A stretch of 23,074 bases of DNA, taken from an uncultured Lachnospiraceae bacterium (GTDB lineage: Bacteria > Bacillota > Clostridia > Lachnospirales > Lachnospiraceae). Position 1 is the stretch's first letter. Every line of letters starts with the position of its first letter. The notes beneath the pieces are model-generated. The model saw only the letters and a list, made by a program, of their open reading frames with translations. It was not told where the DNA came from and made no database searches. The DNA is taken from NCBI GenBank assembly GCA_910585395.1, contig CAJUCK010000042.1:1-23074 (forward strand), written 5' to 3'. A program made the translations under genes and the position numbers. This document shows positions 7,603 to 14,687 of the stretch, one piece after another.

Positions 7603-8598
7603 ATGTCTACAGATATAGGAATCGATTTGGGAACGGCGAGTATCCTTGTATATATAAAAGGAAAAGGTGTCGTGTTGAAGGAGCCGTCCGTGGTTGCCTT
7701 TGACAGAGATACCAACAAGATTAAAGCCATTGGAGAAGAAGCGCGACTGATGCTGGGAAGGACTCCCGGCAATATTGTTGCAGTAAGACCTTTGCGTCAA
7801 GGGGTTATTTCTGACTACACAGTGACCGAAAAAATGTTAAAGTACTTTCTTCAGAAAGCTCTTGGGAAAAAAAGTTTCCGCAAACCACGAATCAGCGTAT
7901 GTGTGCCCAGCGGTGTCACTGAAGTGGAGAAAAAAGCCGTGGAGGACGCAACCTATCAGGCAGGCGCAAGAGAAGTTTCTATTATAGAAGAGCCAATTGC
8001 AGCAGCGATAGGAGCAGGAGTGGATATCGGCAAGCCCTGTGGTAATATGATTGTGGATATCGGAGGCGGTACAGCAGATATTGCGGTGATTTCTCTTGGA
8101 GGAACAGTGGTAAGTACTTCCATTAAGATTGCAGGGGATGATTTTGATGAGGCAATTGTCCGATATATGAGAAAGAAGCATAACCTTCTTATCGGTGAAC
8201 GTACCGCAGAGGATATTAAGATTAAGATTGGAACCTGCTTTCCACTGGCACAAAATGATACCATGGATGTCAGAGGGCGGAATCTTGTGACAGGTCTGCC
8301 AAAGACGGTTTCTGTATCTTCAGAAGAGACCGAAGAGGCATTGCGTGAAGCAACTCTTCAGATTGTAGAAGCAGTTCACAATGTTTTGGAGAAAACCCCT
8401 CCTGAGCTGGCGGCAGATGTTGCAGACAGAGGCATTATCCTTACGGGAGGCGGGGCATTGCTCCGGGGCTTGGAAGAACTTATTGAGGATAAAACAGGAA
8501 TTAATACTATGACGGCGGAAGAGCCCATGACTTGTGTGGCAATCGGGACCGGCAAATATGTGGAATTTTTATCAGGATCTGGTAAAAGAGATGAGTAA
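7603..8598 (+). CDS. mreB: MreB/Mbl-type rod-shape actin homologue
   Basis: MreB-family proteins are membrane-associated actin homologues that organise the lateral wall synthesis machinery. The protein is 331 residues from ATG 7603, standard length. The N-terminal phosphate-1 loop GIDLGTA (6-12) is followed by the family block GKGVVLKEPSVVA. The phosphate-2 region DIGGGTADIAVIS and the adenosine motif LTGGGALLRGLEELI are intact. The gene directly precedes two flagellar rod genes, the same order as mbl-flhO-flhP in Bacillus subtilis. It is therefore more likely the Mbl paralogue than the MreB of an mreBCD cluster, since no mreC or mreD is present. It has its own sigma-A promoter. Family assignment is firm; the Mbl versus MreB distinction is inferred from synteny. 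Confidence 0.95.
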   Translation: MSTDIGIDLGTASILVYIKGKGVVLKEPSVVAFDRDTNKIKAIGEEARLMLGRTPGNIVAVRPLRQGVISDYTVTEKMLKYFLQKALGKKSFRKPRISVCVPSGVTEVEKKAVEDATYQAGAREVSIIEEPIAAAIGAGVDIGKPCGNMIVDIGGGTADIAVISLGGTVVSTSIKIAGDDFDEAIVRYMRKKHNLLIGERTAEDIKIKIGTCFPLAQNDTMDVRGRNLVTGLPKTVSVSSEETEEALREATLQIVEAVHNVLEKTPPELAADVADRGIILTGGGALLRGLEELIEDKTGINTMTAEEPMTCVAIGTGKYVEFLSGSGKRDE

Positions 8599-8629
8599 CA
8601 GATAATCAGCATTCAAAGGAGCAGAAAGT

Positions 8630-9430
8630 ATGGTAAAAGGATTATATACTGCTTATACGGGTATGATCAATCAGCAGAACCGAATGGACATACTCACCAA
8701 CAATCTTGCCAATTCAGCTACCAACGGATTTAAAAAGGAGGGTTCTACCTCCCAGTCCTTTGATGAGCAGCTGGCAATCAAGATCAAGGACACTTCGGCA
8801 TATGGCCTGCCTAAAGGCCTTGGAGACGTCTCTCTGGGAGTTAAGATTGGCGAATGTTATACGGATTACGGACAGGGGTCCTTCCGTGTGACAGATAATA
8901 TTTATGATATGGCAATTGACGGAGATGGATTTTTTGCCATTTCCTATACTAATAAGGCAGGAGAAAACTCTGTGAAATATACCAGAGATGGAGCTTTTAC
9001 GGTTAACCGGGAAGGTTATCTGGTAACAAAGGACGGAGATTTCGTACTGAATCAGGCTGCAGCGGAGGCAGGAAATCCGGGGCAGGCTGGCTACATACAG
9101 ATAAATCCCAACCTGCCGCTGGTAGTGGATGAGCTTGGAAATTACTATCAGAATGATGTTTTGCTGGGTCAGATTGGCGTAGTTGATTTTGCAGATTATA
9201 ACTTCCTGGCAAAATATGGTGAAAATATGTACGATCTGGTGGACGGCGGGCAGGTGCAGCCATCTAATGCCCAGGTTTCTCAGGGAAGCTTGGAGATGTC
9301 TAATGTAAATGTGGTTTCCGAGATGGTGGAAATGATTAATATTACCCGTGCATATGAATCAAATCAGAAGATTATACAGACTATGGATGATACTCTGGAA
9401 AAAGCAGTTAACAACATCGGCAAGGCATAG
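8630..9430 (+). CDS. flhO: Flagellar hook-basal body protein, FlgF/FlhO-like
   Basis: This 266-residue flagellar axial protein builds part of the rod connecting the basal body to the hook. The N-terminus MVKGLYTAYTGMINQQNRMD...NLANSATNGFKKE is the flagellar rod domain with its asparagine-rich signature. The central AIDGDGFFAI is the conserved FlgE/F/G core strand, and the C-terminal segment VSEMVEMINITRAYESNQK is the rod C-terminal domain. AAAGGAG at 8615-8621 is 8 bases from the start. The gene begins 31 bases after mreB and 17 bases before its paralogue, so the genes are co-transcribed. By synteny with B. subtilis it corresponds to FlhO; the alternative name is FlgF. It is secreted through the flagellar type III apparatus rather than by Sec, consistent with the lack of a signal peptide. 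Confidence 0.93.
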   Translation: MVKGLYTAYTGMINQQNRMDILTNNLANSATNGFKKEGSTSQSFDEQLAIKIKDTSAYGLPKGLGDVSLGVKIGECYTDYGQGSFRVTDNIYDMAIDGDGFFAISYTNKAGENSVKYTRDGAFTVNREGYLVTKDGDFVLNQAAAEAGNPGQAGYIQINPNLPLVVDELGNYYQNDVLLGQIGVVDFADYNFLAKYGENMYDLVDGGQVQPSNAQVSQGSLEMSNVNVVSEMVEMINITRAYESNQKIIQTMDDTLEKAVNNIGKA

Positions 9431-9447
9431 AAAGGGGTTGTTTTAAA

Positions 9448-10266
9448 ATGATGAGATCCTTGTGGTCGGCAGCGTCCGGCATGATTTCCCAGCAGACAGC
9501 AGTAGACACTATCGCAAATAATCTGGCAAATGTCAATACTACTGGTTATAAAAATGAAAAGGCTGAATTTAAGTCTTTGCTGTACCAGACATTACAGACA
9601 AGAACTACCACCGCCAACGGAGAAGAAAAACCGATCTCTGCACAAGTCGGACTGGGAACAAGAGTGGCTGCCATTACTTCAAATTTTGTTCAGGGACCGC
9701 ATTTGGACAGTGAGAGTTACACGGCAATGGCGATAAATGGAGACGGTTTCTTTGCAGTGAGAGGAGCCGACGGGAATACATATTATACCCGAAATGGTGA
9801 TTTTAAGCTGAGTGTGGGAAATGATGGAAACCTGACATTGGTAACTTCCGATGGATTTCCAGTACTGGACAGCAGAGGAAATGCCATTGAGATTCCGGGT
9901 GGTGTGAATGCCAGCAAGATTCAGGTAACTTCAGAAGGCGCTGTTGGATATCTCAATGCACAGAATAATTTCGTAGATTTAAATCAGTCCATTGGATTGT
10001 TCCAGTTCAACAATCCGGCAGGATTAGAGAAAATGTCAAACAGTCTTTTGAATGTTACAGATGCATCTGGCCAGCCCCTGAATGAAGCGACAACTCCGAA
10101 TTTGGTGCTTAGTACAATCCGTCAGGGATATTTGGAAGGCTCCAATGTACAGGTGGCAGATGAAATGGTTAATCTGATCGTGGCACAGAGAGCTTATGAG
10201 ATGAATTCTAAAGCGATTCAGGCGTCCGATGATATGTTAAGCCAGGCAAATCAATTGAAGAGATAA
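9448..10266 (+). CDS. flgG: Flagellar distal rod protein, FlgG/FlhP-like
   Basis: A 272-residue paralogue of the preceding gene. The N-terminus MMRSLWSAASGMISQQTAVD and NLANVNTTGYKNEKAEF are typical of FlgG, the distal rod protein. The core AINGDGFFAV and C-terminal GYLEGSNVQVADEMVNLIVAQRAYE-type segment are present (the last read as separate short motifs GYLEGSNVQV and LIVAQRAYE). Two adjacent ATG codons occur at 9448 and 9451; AAAGGGG at 9431-9437 fits the first with 10-base spacing. It would form the distal rod on which the hook assembles. In B. subtilis the equivalent gene behind mbl and flhO is flhP. The product is exported by the flagellar secretion system. FlgG versus FlhP naming is uncertain; the family is not. 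Confidence 0.93.
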   Translation: MMRSLWSAASGMISQQTAVDTIANNLANVNTTGYKNEKAEFKSLLYQTLQTRTTTANGEEKPISAQVGLGTRVAAITSNFVQGPHLDSESYTAMAINGDGFFAVRGADGNTYYTRNGDFKLSVGNDGNLTLVTSDGFPVLDSRGNAIEIPGGVNASKIQVTSEGAVGYLNAQNNFVDLNQSIGLFQFNNPAGLEKMSNSLLNVTDASGQPLNEATTPNLVLSTIRQGYLEGSNVQVADEMVNLIVAQRAYEMNSKAIQASDDMLSQANQLKR

Positions 10267-10293
10267 TTTAATTTGTGGAAAGAAGGATAGTTT

Positions 10294-10641
10294 ATGAGTC
10301 TTACAATAGATGGTTTAAGTTCATTATACGATACAAAAAATACCAGTAATTCCACTAATAAGCTGGAAGATACCCTGAATTCAGATCTGTCCACCGCTAC
10401 TGAAGATGAACTGATGGAGGTCTGTAAGGATTTCGAGGCATATTTTACAGAACAGATGCTAAAGGCAATGCAGAAAATGATTCCTGAGTCTGAGAGTGTT
10501 TCTTCTTCCACCAGACAGCTTCAGGACTATTATAAGGAGCAGATGGTTCAAGGACTAGCGGAGCAGTCTGCACAGGGAGAAGGACTGGGACTTGCGCAGA
10601 TGCTGTACGAGCAGATGAAGCGCAATTATGGTCTGGAATAA
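10294..10641 (+). CDS. Rod-binding protein, FlgJ N-terminal domain only
   Basis: A 115-residue protein whose residues about 40-110 match the FlgJ-type rod-binding domain: CKDFEAYFTEQMLKAMQKMIP and YKEQMVQGLAEQ...GEGLGLAQMLYEQM (read as short motifs). In enterobacterial FlgJ this domain caps the growing rod and is fused to a peptidoglycan hydrolase; here no hydrolase domain follows. This is common in Firmicutes, where a separate enzyme must open the wall. The first 35 residues are polar and rich in Ser, Thr and Asn, probably flexible. AAGGAT precedes ATG 10294. It follows flgG by 27 bases and its end overlaps the next gene, so it closes a mreB-flhO-flgG-rod-binding unit. Confidence 0.85.
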   Translation: MSLTIDGLSSLYDTKNTSNSTNKLEDTLNSDLSTATEDELMEVCKDFEAYFTEQMLKAMQKMIPESESVSSSTRQLQDYYKEQMVQGLAEQSAQGEGLGLAQMLYEQMKRNYGLE

Positions 10642-12856
10642 GAATGTGGAGATTCTGAGAGGATATGTAGAACATATCGTATATCAGAATAGTGAAAATG
10701 GTTATACTGTATTAAATCTGGTGAGCGGGGAAGAAGAGATTACCTGCGTAGGTATTTTTCATGGCATAGGCGAAGGAGAAAATCTGGAAATGTCAGGAGA
10801 ATATACAGAACACCCATCTTATGGCAGACAGTTTAAGATGGTGTCTTTTCAGGTAAAGCCGCCAGAAGATATAGTATCTATGGAACATTATCTGGGCTCC
10901 GGTGCTATTAAAGGCATCGGAGCTGCTTTAGCGGCAAGGATTGTTCGTAAATTTAAGCAGGATACTTTCCGCATTATAGAGGAAGAACCAGAGAGGCTTG
11001 CAGAAGTCAAAGGAATCAGCCAGCGGAAGGCAATGGAGATTTCAGAGCAGGCAGAAGGAAAACGCGAACAGCGCCAAGCCATGATTTTTCTGCAGCAGTA
11101 TGGTATCTCCCAGACGCTTGCTGTCAAAATATATCAAACATATGGAACAAAACTATACGGAATTTTAAAAGAGAACCCATACCGTCTGGCAGATGATATC
11201 CAGGGTGTGGGTTTTCGCATTGCAGATGAAATAGCTTCCAGGATAGGAATTCATACAGATTCAGATTTTCGTATTCGGAGCGGGATTCTCTATACTTTGG
11301 TCCAGGCGTCTATGGAGGGACATACCTGTCTGCCCAGGCAGCTTTTAACCCAAAAGGCCAGCGAGATTTTAAAAATTGAGCCAGAGTATATTGAAAAGCA
11401 TTATATGGATCTGGCCATAGATAAGAAGCTGATTATCAAAGAAGCAGATAAAACGACTTACATATATGCATCGAATTATTACTATATGGAAATGAACACA
11501 GCGGTGATGCTTAAAAGACTGGATATTTCTTATGAAGTGCCCCAGGCAGAGATTGAAAACCGTATTCGAAGCATAGAAAACAGCAGTGATTTTACGTTGG
11601 ATGAACTGCAGGTCCAGGCTGTGAAAGAAGCAGTATGCAACGGTCTTGTAGTGATTACCGGAGGTCCAGGGACAGGAAAAACTACTACCATCAATACCAT
11701 TATTCGGTATTTTGAAATGGAGGGGATGGATATTTTTCTTGCCGCACCCACGGGGCGTGCAGCAAAGCGGATGAGTGAAACTACCGGATTTGAGGCAAAA
11801 ACCATTCATCGTATGCTGGAGCTGAATGGAGGTGCAGAGGACCATGCAGGTTTTGAGCGGAATGAAGAGAATCCACTGGAAACAGATGTTATTATTGTAG
11901 ATGAAATGTCAATGGTGGATATTTCCCTGATGCATGCCATGTTAAAAGCTGTGGCGGCAGGCACACGGTTGGTTTTAGTGGGAGACGTCAATCAGCTTCC
12001 GAGTGTGGGCGCAGGGAGTGTACTGAAAGATATTATAGAATCAGGACAGTTTCACGTTGTCCGTTTGACGCGGATTTTTCGGCAGGCAGCACAGAGTGAT
12101 ATCATTGTAAATGCCCATAAGATAAACGGAGGCGAAGAGGTGGTTCTGGACAACAAGAGTATGGACTTCTTTTTCCTGAAACGGTTTGACGCCAATGTGA
12201 TTATCAGTGTAGTGATACAGCTTATTCAGCAGAAACTGCCGAAATTTGTGGATGCCAAACCTTTTGATATCCAAGTGCTGACGCCTATGCGTAAAGGACT
12301 GCTGGGGGTGGAGCGGCTGAACAATATTCTGCAGCAGTATTTGAATCCGCCAGAGAAGGAAAAGGAAGAAAAAGAGCATGGAGATATGGTGTTCCGTGAG
12401 GGGGATAAAGTCATGCAGATTAAAAATAATTATCAGCTGGAGTGGGAAATTCGCAGCAGGTATGGACTTGCCATTGATAAGGGGATGGGAGTATTCAACG
12501 GAGATATGGGAATTATTCGCAGTATCAGCGCTTATCAAGAAATTATTACAGTAGAATTTGAAGAGAGAAGGATAGTGGATTATTCTTTCAAACAGTTGGA
12601 TGAACTTGAACTCGCCTATGCCATTACAATTCATAAATCTCAGGGGAGCGAGTATCCGGCAGTGGTGATTCCTCTGCTTACAGGTCCTAAAATGCTGATG
12701 AACCGCAACCTGCTATATACAGCGGTAACTCGGGCCAAGAGATGTGTGACACTGGTGGGAAATGATGCAACATTTCAGCAGATGATACAAAATATCAGTG
12801 AACATAAGCGTTACACCGGACTCAAAGAGCGGCTGAAGGAAACGGAAAGTATTTAG
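10628..12856 (+). CDS. recD2: RecD2 (RecD-like/TraA) superfamily 1B DNA helicase
   Basis: RecD2 is a 5'-3' DNA helicase found in bacteria without a RecBCD partner and linked to DNA repair and replication-fork maintenance. From ATG 10628 it has 742 residues. An N-terminal OB-like region (about 1-80) is followed by helix-hairpin-helix repeats (GAIKGIGAALAARI near 92, VKGISQRKA near 127, and IQGVGFRIADEIA near 191). The ATPase core has Walker A GGPGTGKTTT (345-354), Walker B DEMSMVD (425-431) and GDVNQLPSVGAGS. The C-terminal part has ITIHKSQGSEYP and LLYTAVTRAK. The start is uncertain: ATG 10628 overlaps the rod-binding gene by 14 bases and has no clear Shine-Dalgarno sequence; GTG 10646 (MEILRGYVE) is an alternative giving 736 residues. 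The function does not relate to flagella. Confidence 0.94.
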   Translation: MVWNKNVEILRGYVEHIVYQNSENGYTVLNLVSGEEEITCVGIFHGIGEGENLEMSGEYTEHPSYGRQFKMVSFQVKPPEDIVSMEHYLGSGAIKGIGAALAARIVRKFKQDTFRIIEEEPERLAEVKGISQRKAMEISEQAEGKREQRQAMIFLQQYGISQTLAVKIYQTYGTKLYGILKENPYRLADDIQGVGFRIADEIASRIGIHTDSDFRIRSGILYTLVQASMEGHTCLPRQLLTQKASEILKIEPEYIEKHYMDLAIDKKLIIKEADKTTYIYASNYYYMEMNTAVMLKRLDISYEVPQAEIENRIRSIENSSDFTLDELQVQAVKEAVCNGLVVITGGPGTGKTTTINTIIRYFEMEGMDIFLAAPTGRAAKRMSETTGFEAKTIHRMLELNGGAEDHAGFERNEENPLETDVIIVDEMSMVDISLMHAMLKAVAAGTRLVLVGDVNQLPSVGAGSVLKDIIESGQFHVVRLTRIFRQAAQSDIIVNAHKINGGEEVVLDNKSMDFFFLKRFDANVIISVVIQLIQQKLPKFVDAKPFDIQVLTPMRKGLLGVERLNNILQQYLNPPEKEKEEKEHGDMVFREGDKVMQIKNNYQLEWEIRSRYGLAIDKGMGVFNGDMGIIRSISAYQEIITVEFEERRIVDYSFKQLDELELAYAITIHKSQGSEYPAVVIPLLTGPKMLMNRNLLYTAVTRAKRCVTLVGNDATFQQMIQNISEHKRYTGLKERLKETESI

Positions 12857-12937
12857 GAATCGTTGAGCCATGACAAGTTGACAGTATTACAGGGAATGGC
12901 AGAGATTTAAGTGAGGGCTGAATAGCTGTAATTTGTG

Positions 12938-12999
12938 TTAAGGTGTGAAAATGGTCTGAATTGTCCGTCAGGGTTAACGCAAACTTTTTCACACCTTAA
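12938..12999. repeat. 14-bp perfect inverted repeat with 34-base loop
   Basis: TTAAGGTGTGAAAA (12938-12951) and TTTTCACACCTTAA (12986-12999) are exact reverse complements, with a possible flanking G-U pair (12937/13000). The 34-base loop holds GTTAAC but no obvious second stem. No run of T follows on either strand, so it is not a standard intrinsic terminator. It lies between recD2 and comF and could be a regulator site, an mRNA structure or a short repeated element. Confidence 0.6.
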
Positions 13000-13029
13000 T
13001 CAATTTAAGAAATTTTAAGAAAAAATTTA

Positions 13030-13058
13030 TGGAAACATGAGTGGAACTGTGTTAGTAT
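13030..13058 (+). promoter_or_regulatory. Possible sigma-A promoter for the comF operon
   Basis: TGGAAA (13030-13035) and TAGTAT (13053-13058) are 17 bases apart, each matching four of six consensus bases. Upstream lies A+T-rich DNA with two tandem TTTAAGAAA copies (13004-13012, 13014-13022), period 10 bases, which could act as an UP element or regulator site. It is the best candidate in the 236-base gap but not strong. Confidence 0.35.
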
Positions 13059-13092
13059 AAGGGAGCTTGAGAGGTAGTTTCAGAAATGTACA

Positions 13093-13830
13093 ATGAAAAT
13101 TTATATAGAAAATTTAATACATATTCTCTTTCCCCCCAGATGCCCGTTCTGTGATAAGGTACTGCTGTCGTCTCTGCTGGTATGCCAGGACCTGGTATGC
13201 TCTTCCTGCAGCAGAAAGCCTGAATATATTCAAGAGCCTGTCTGTAAAAAATGTGGAAAACCCTTGAAGGATCAGAGGCAGGAGTACTGCTATGACTGCA
13301 GGAGACATTCTTTGGAATTTCGGCAGGGAAAGGCGTTATGGGTTTATCAGGGAGAAGTAAAGCATTCGATTTATCGATTTAAATATCAGGGGCGTCGGGA
13401 ATATGCTCGATATTATGGCAGAGAGCTGGCGCGGGTATATGGCGGCTGGATGAAGAGATGCAGAATTGAAGCCTTGGTGCCCATACCGTTATCGCCAAGA
13501 AGATACAGACAGAGAGGGTTTAATCAAGCCTACCTTATTGCCAGAGAGTTAAGCCGCCACACAGGGATACCAGTATATGGGAATCTTTTAGTTCGAGTGC
13601 GGAATACCAGGGCGCAAAAAGAATTAAATGATCAAGAACGTAAAAATAATTTGAAAAAGGCTTTTAAAACGAGAGCAAATAAGGTACAATTAGACCATAT
13701 CTTGTTAATAGATGATATATATACGACAGGAAGTACGATGAATGAGGCAGCAAATGAACTTAGACTGTCAGGTGTCAGCGAAGTTTATTGTTTGAGTCTC
13801 AGTATCGGAAAAGGTTATCAGGAGGGTTGA
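13093..13830 (+). CDS. comF: ComF-family phosphoribosyltransferase-like protein
   Basis: This 245-residue protein resembles ComFC, a cytoplasmic factor needed for DNA uptake in naturally competent bacteria, although ComF proteins are also common in species not known to be competent. Residues 17-70 hold paired cysteines (CPFC, CSSC, CKKC, CYDC) forming a zinc-ribbon region. The C-terminal half has the phosphoribosyltransferase fold with VPIPLSPRRYRQRGFNQA and the PRPP-loop motif LLIDDIYTTGSTM near residue 205. No good Shine-Dalgarno sequence lies close to ATG 13093 (GAGAGG is 18 bases away), so translation may be weak. The next gene starts 4 bases later, with its ribosome binding site inside the comF end. 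In B. subtilis comFC is likewise next to yvyF, a flagellar gene. No comFA helicase is adjacent. Confidence 0.92.
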   Translation: MKIYIENLIHILFPPRCPFCDKVLLSSLLVCQDLVCSSCSRKPEYIQEPVCKKCGKPLKDQRQEYCYDCRRHSLEFRQGKALWVYQGEVKHSIYRFKYQGRREYARYYGRELARVYGGWMKRCRIEALVPIPLSPRRYRQRGFNQAYLIARELSRHTGIPVYGNLLVRVRNTRAQKELNDQERKNNLKKAFKTRANKVQLDHILLIDDIYTTGSTMNEAANELRLSGVSEVYCLSLSIGKGYQEG

Positions 13831-13834
13831 AGAT

Positions 13835-14245
13835 ATGGAAGTTAGAAATTGCAAAGGCTGTGGAAGACTTTTTAACTATAATGGAGGAATGCCATTGTGT
13901 CAAGGCTGCGTTGCCAAATTGGAAGAGAAATTTCAAAATGTTAAGGATTTTTTGAGGCAGAATCCAAAAGCGTCATTGAGCGTGGTATCAGAAGAGAATG
14001 ATGTTTCGGTAAAACAGATTAAACAATGGGTCCGGGAGGAACGTCTTACATTTACAGAAGAATCACAGATTACTCTGGAGTGCGAAGGATGCGGGGCTAA
14101 GATTTTAAGCGGAAGGTTCTGCAGTAAATGCAAAACAAGCCTTCACAATGATCTGTCTGGCGCCATCAAACGGTCTTCTGGAACTTTGATATCAAAGCCA
14201 AAGGACAGCCATGGGAAGGACAGAATGAGATTTTTGGATAATTAA
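13835..14245 (+). CDS. Flagellar operon protein, YvyF-like (TIGR03826 type)
   Basis: A 136-residue protein with an N-terminal zinc-knuckle-like part (CKGCGRLFNYNGG then CQGC), a central helix-turn-helix-like segment (VKDFLRQNPKASLSVVSEE then VSVKQIKQWVREERL) and a second cysteine cluster (CEGCG...CSKC, about residues 84-105). The architecture matches the B. subtilis YvyF family, encoded beside flgM. Its exact function is not established to my knowledge; a regulatory role is plausible from the HTH-like centre. AGGAGGG at 13820-13826, inside the end of comF, lies 8 bases before the start, so the two genes are translationally close. In this window flgM and flgK do not follow, unlike in B. subtilis; two membrane protein genes take their place. 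Confidence 0.82.
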   Translation: MEVRNCKGCGRLFNYNGGMPLCQGCVAKLEEKFQNVKDFLRQNPKASLSVVSEENDVSVKQIKQWVREERLTFTEESQITLECEGCGAKILSGRFCSKCKTSLHNDLSGAIKRSSGTLISKPKDSHGKDRMRFLDN

Positions 14246-14267
14246 GAAATTCCAGAAGGTGTAGTTT

Positions 14268-14687
14268 ATGCTGAATGAAGAACGGATTCGACTTATGACC
14301 AAGATGGTCTGTTACGAAGAAGGCGAAGGAAAAGAATATATGCCGGTGAAGCAGTATTACCGAAGGGACTATGTGAGTTTGGAAATGCTTAAGACATTTA
14401 TTACATCCACGATAGCCTTTGGTATTTTGTGTTTGTGCTGGATTCTGTACGATATGGAGAATATTACGAAAATTTTAGGAGATGGGAATCTGATTTCTTT
14501 CGGAATTTCTGTTTTGATTTGGTATGCAGCTTTTACCGTGCTGTATCAGGCGATTGCTTTTCTGATATATAACCGGCGCTATACGAAAGCCACAGCCAGT
14601 GTGAAAAAGTATTATTCTGCATTGAAAAGAGTGCAGAAACTTCAAGAGAAGGAAGAGAGAACACAGCCTTCGGAGGGTTGGAAATGA
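14268..14687 (+). CDS. Uncharacterised two-helix membrane protein
   Basis: I do not recognise this 139-residue protein. It has a polar, charged N-terminus (1-40), two predicted membrane helices at about 41-61 and 77-101, and a basic, lysine-rich C-terminal helix (about 104-132, ending KLQEKEERT) that may form a short coiled coil on the cytoplasmic side. AGAAGG precedes the start. The stop codon overlaps the next start by ATGA, suggesting translational coupling and possibly a complex with the next membrane protein. Its position between flagellar and c-di-AMP genes gives only a weak functional hint. Confidence 0.75.
   Translation: MLNEERIRLMTKMVCYEEGEGKEYMPVKQYYRRDYVSLEMLKTFITSTIAFGILCLCWILYDMENITKILGDGNLISFGISVLIWYAAFTVLYQAIAFLIYNRRYTKATASVKKYYSALKRVQKLQEKEERTQPSEGWK
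14672..14677 (+). promoter_or_regulatory. Ribosome binding site deciding the start at 14684
   Basis: GGAGGG lies 6 bases before ATG 14684. The in-frame TTG at 14678 directly follows this element and is too close to use it. Confidence 0.7.

Noticed and set aside
8599..8629. Sigma-28 flagellar promoter before flhO
   Set aside because: No TAAA-N15-CCGATAT-like pattern is present in the 31-base gap.
12878..12906. TTGACA after recD2 as promoter
   Set aside because: No acceptable -10 hexamer occurs at 16-18 bases.
12938..12999. Inverted repeat as intrinsic terminator of recD2
   Set aside because: The stem is A+T-rich, the loop is 34 bases and no T-run follows on either strand.
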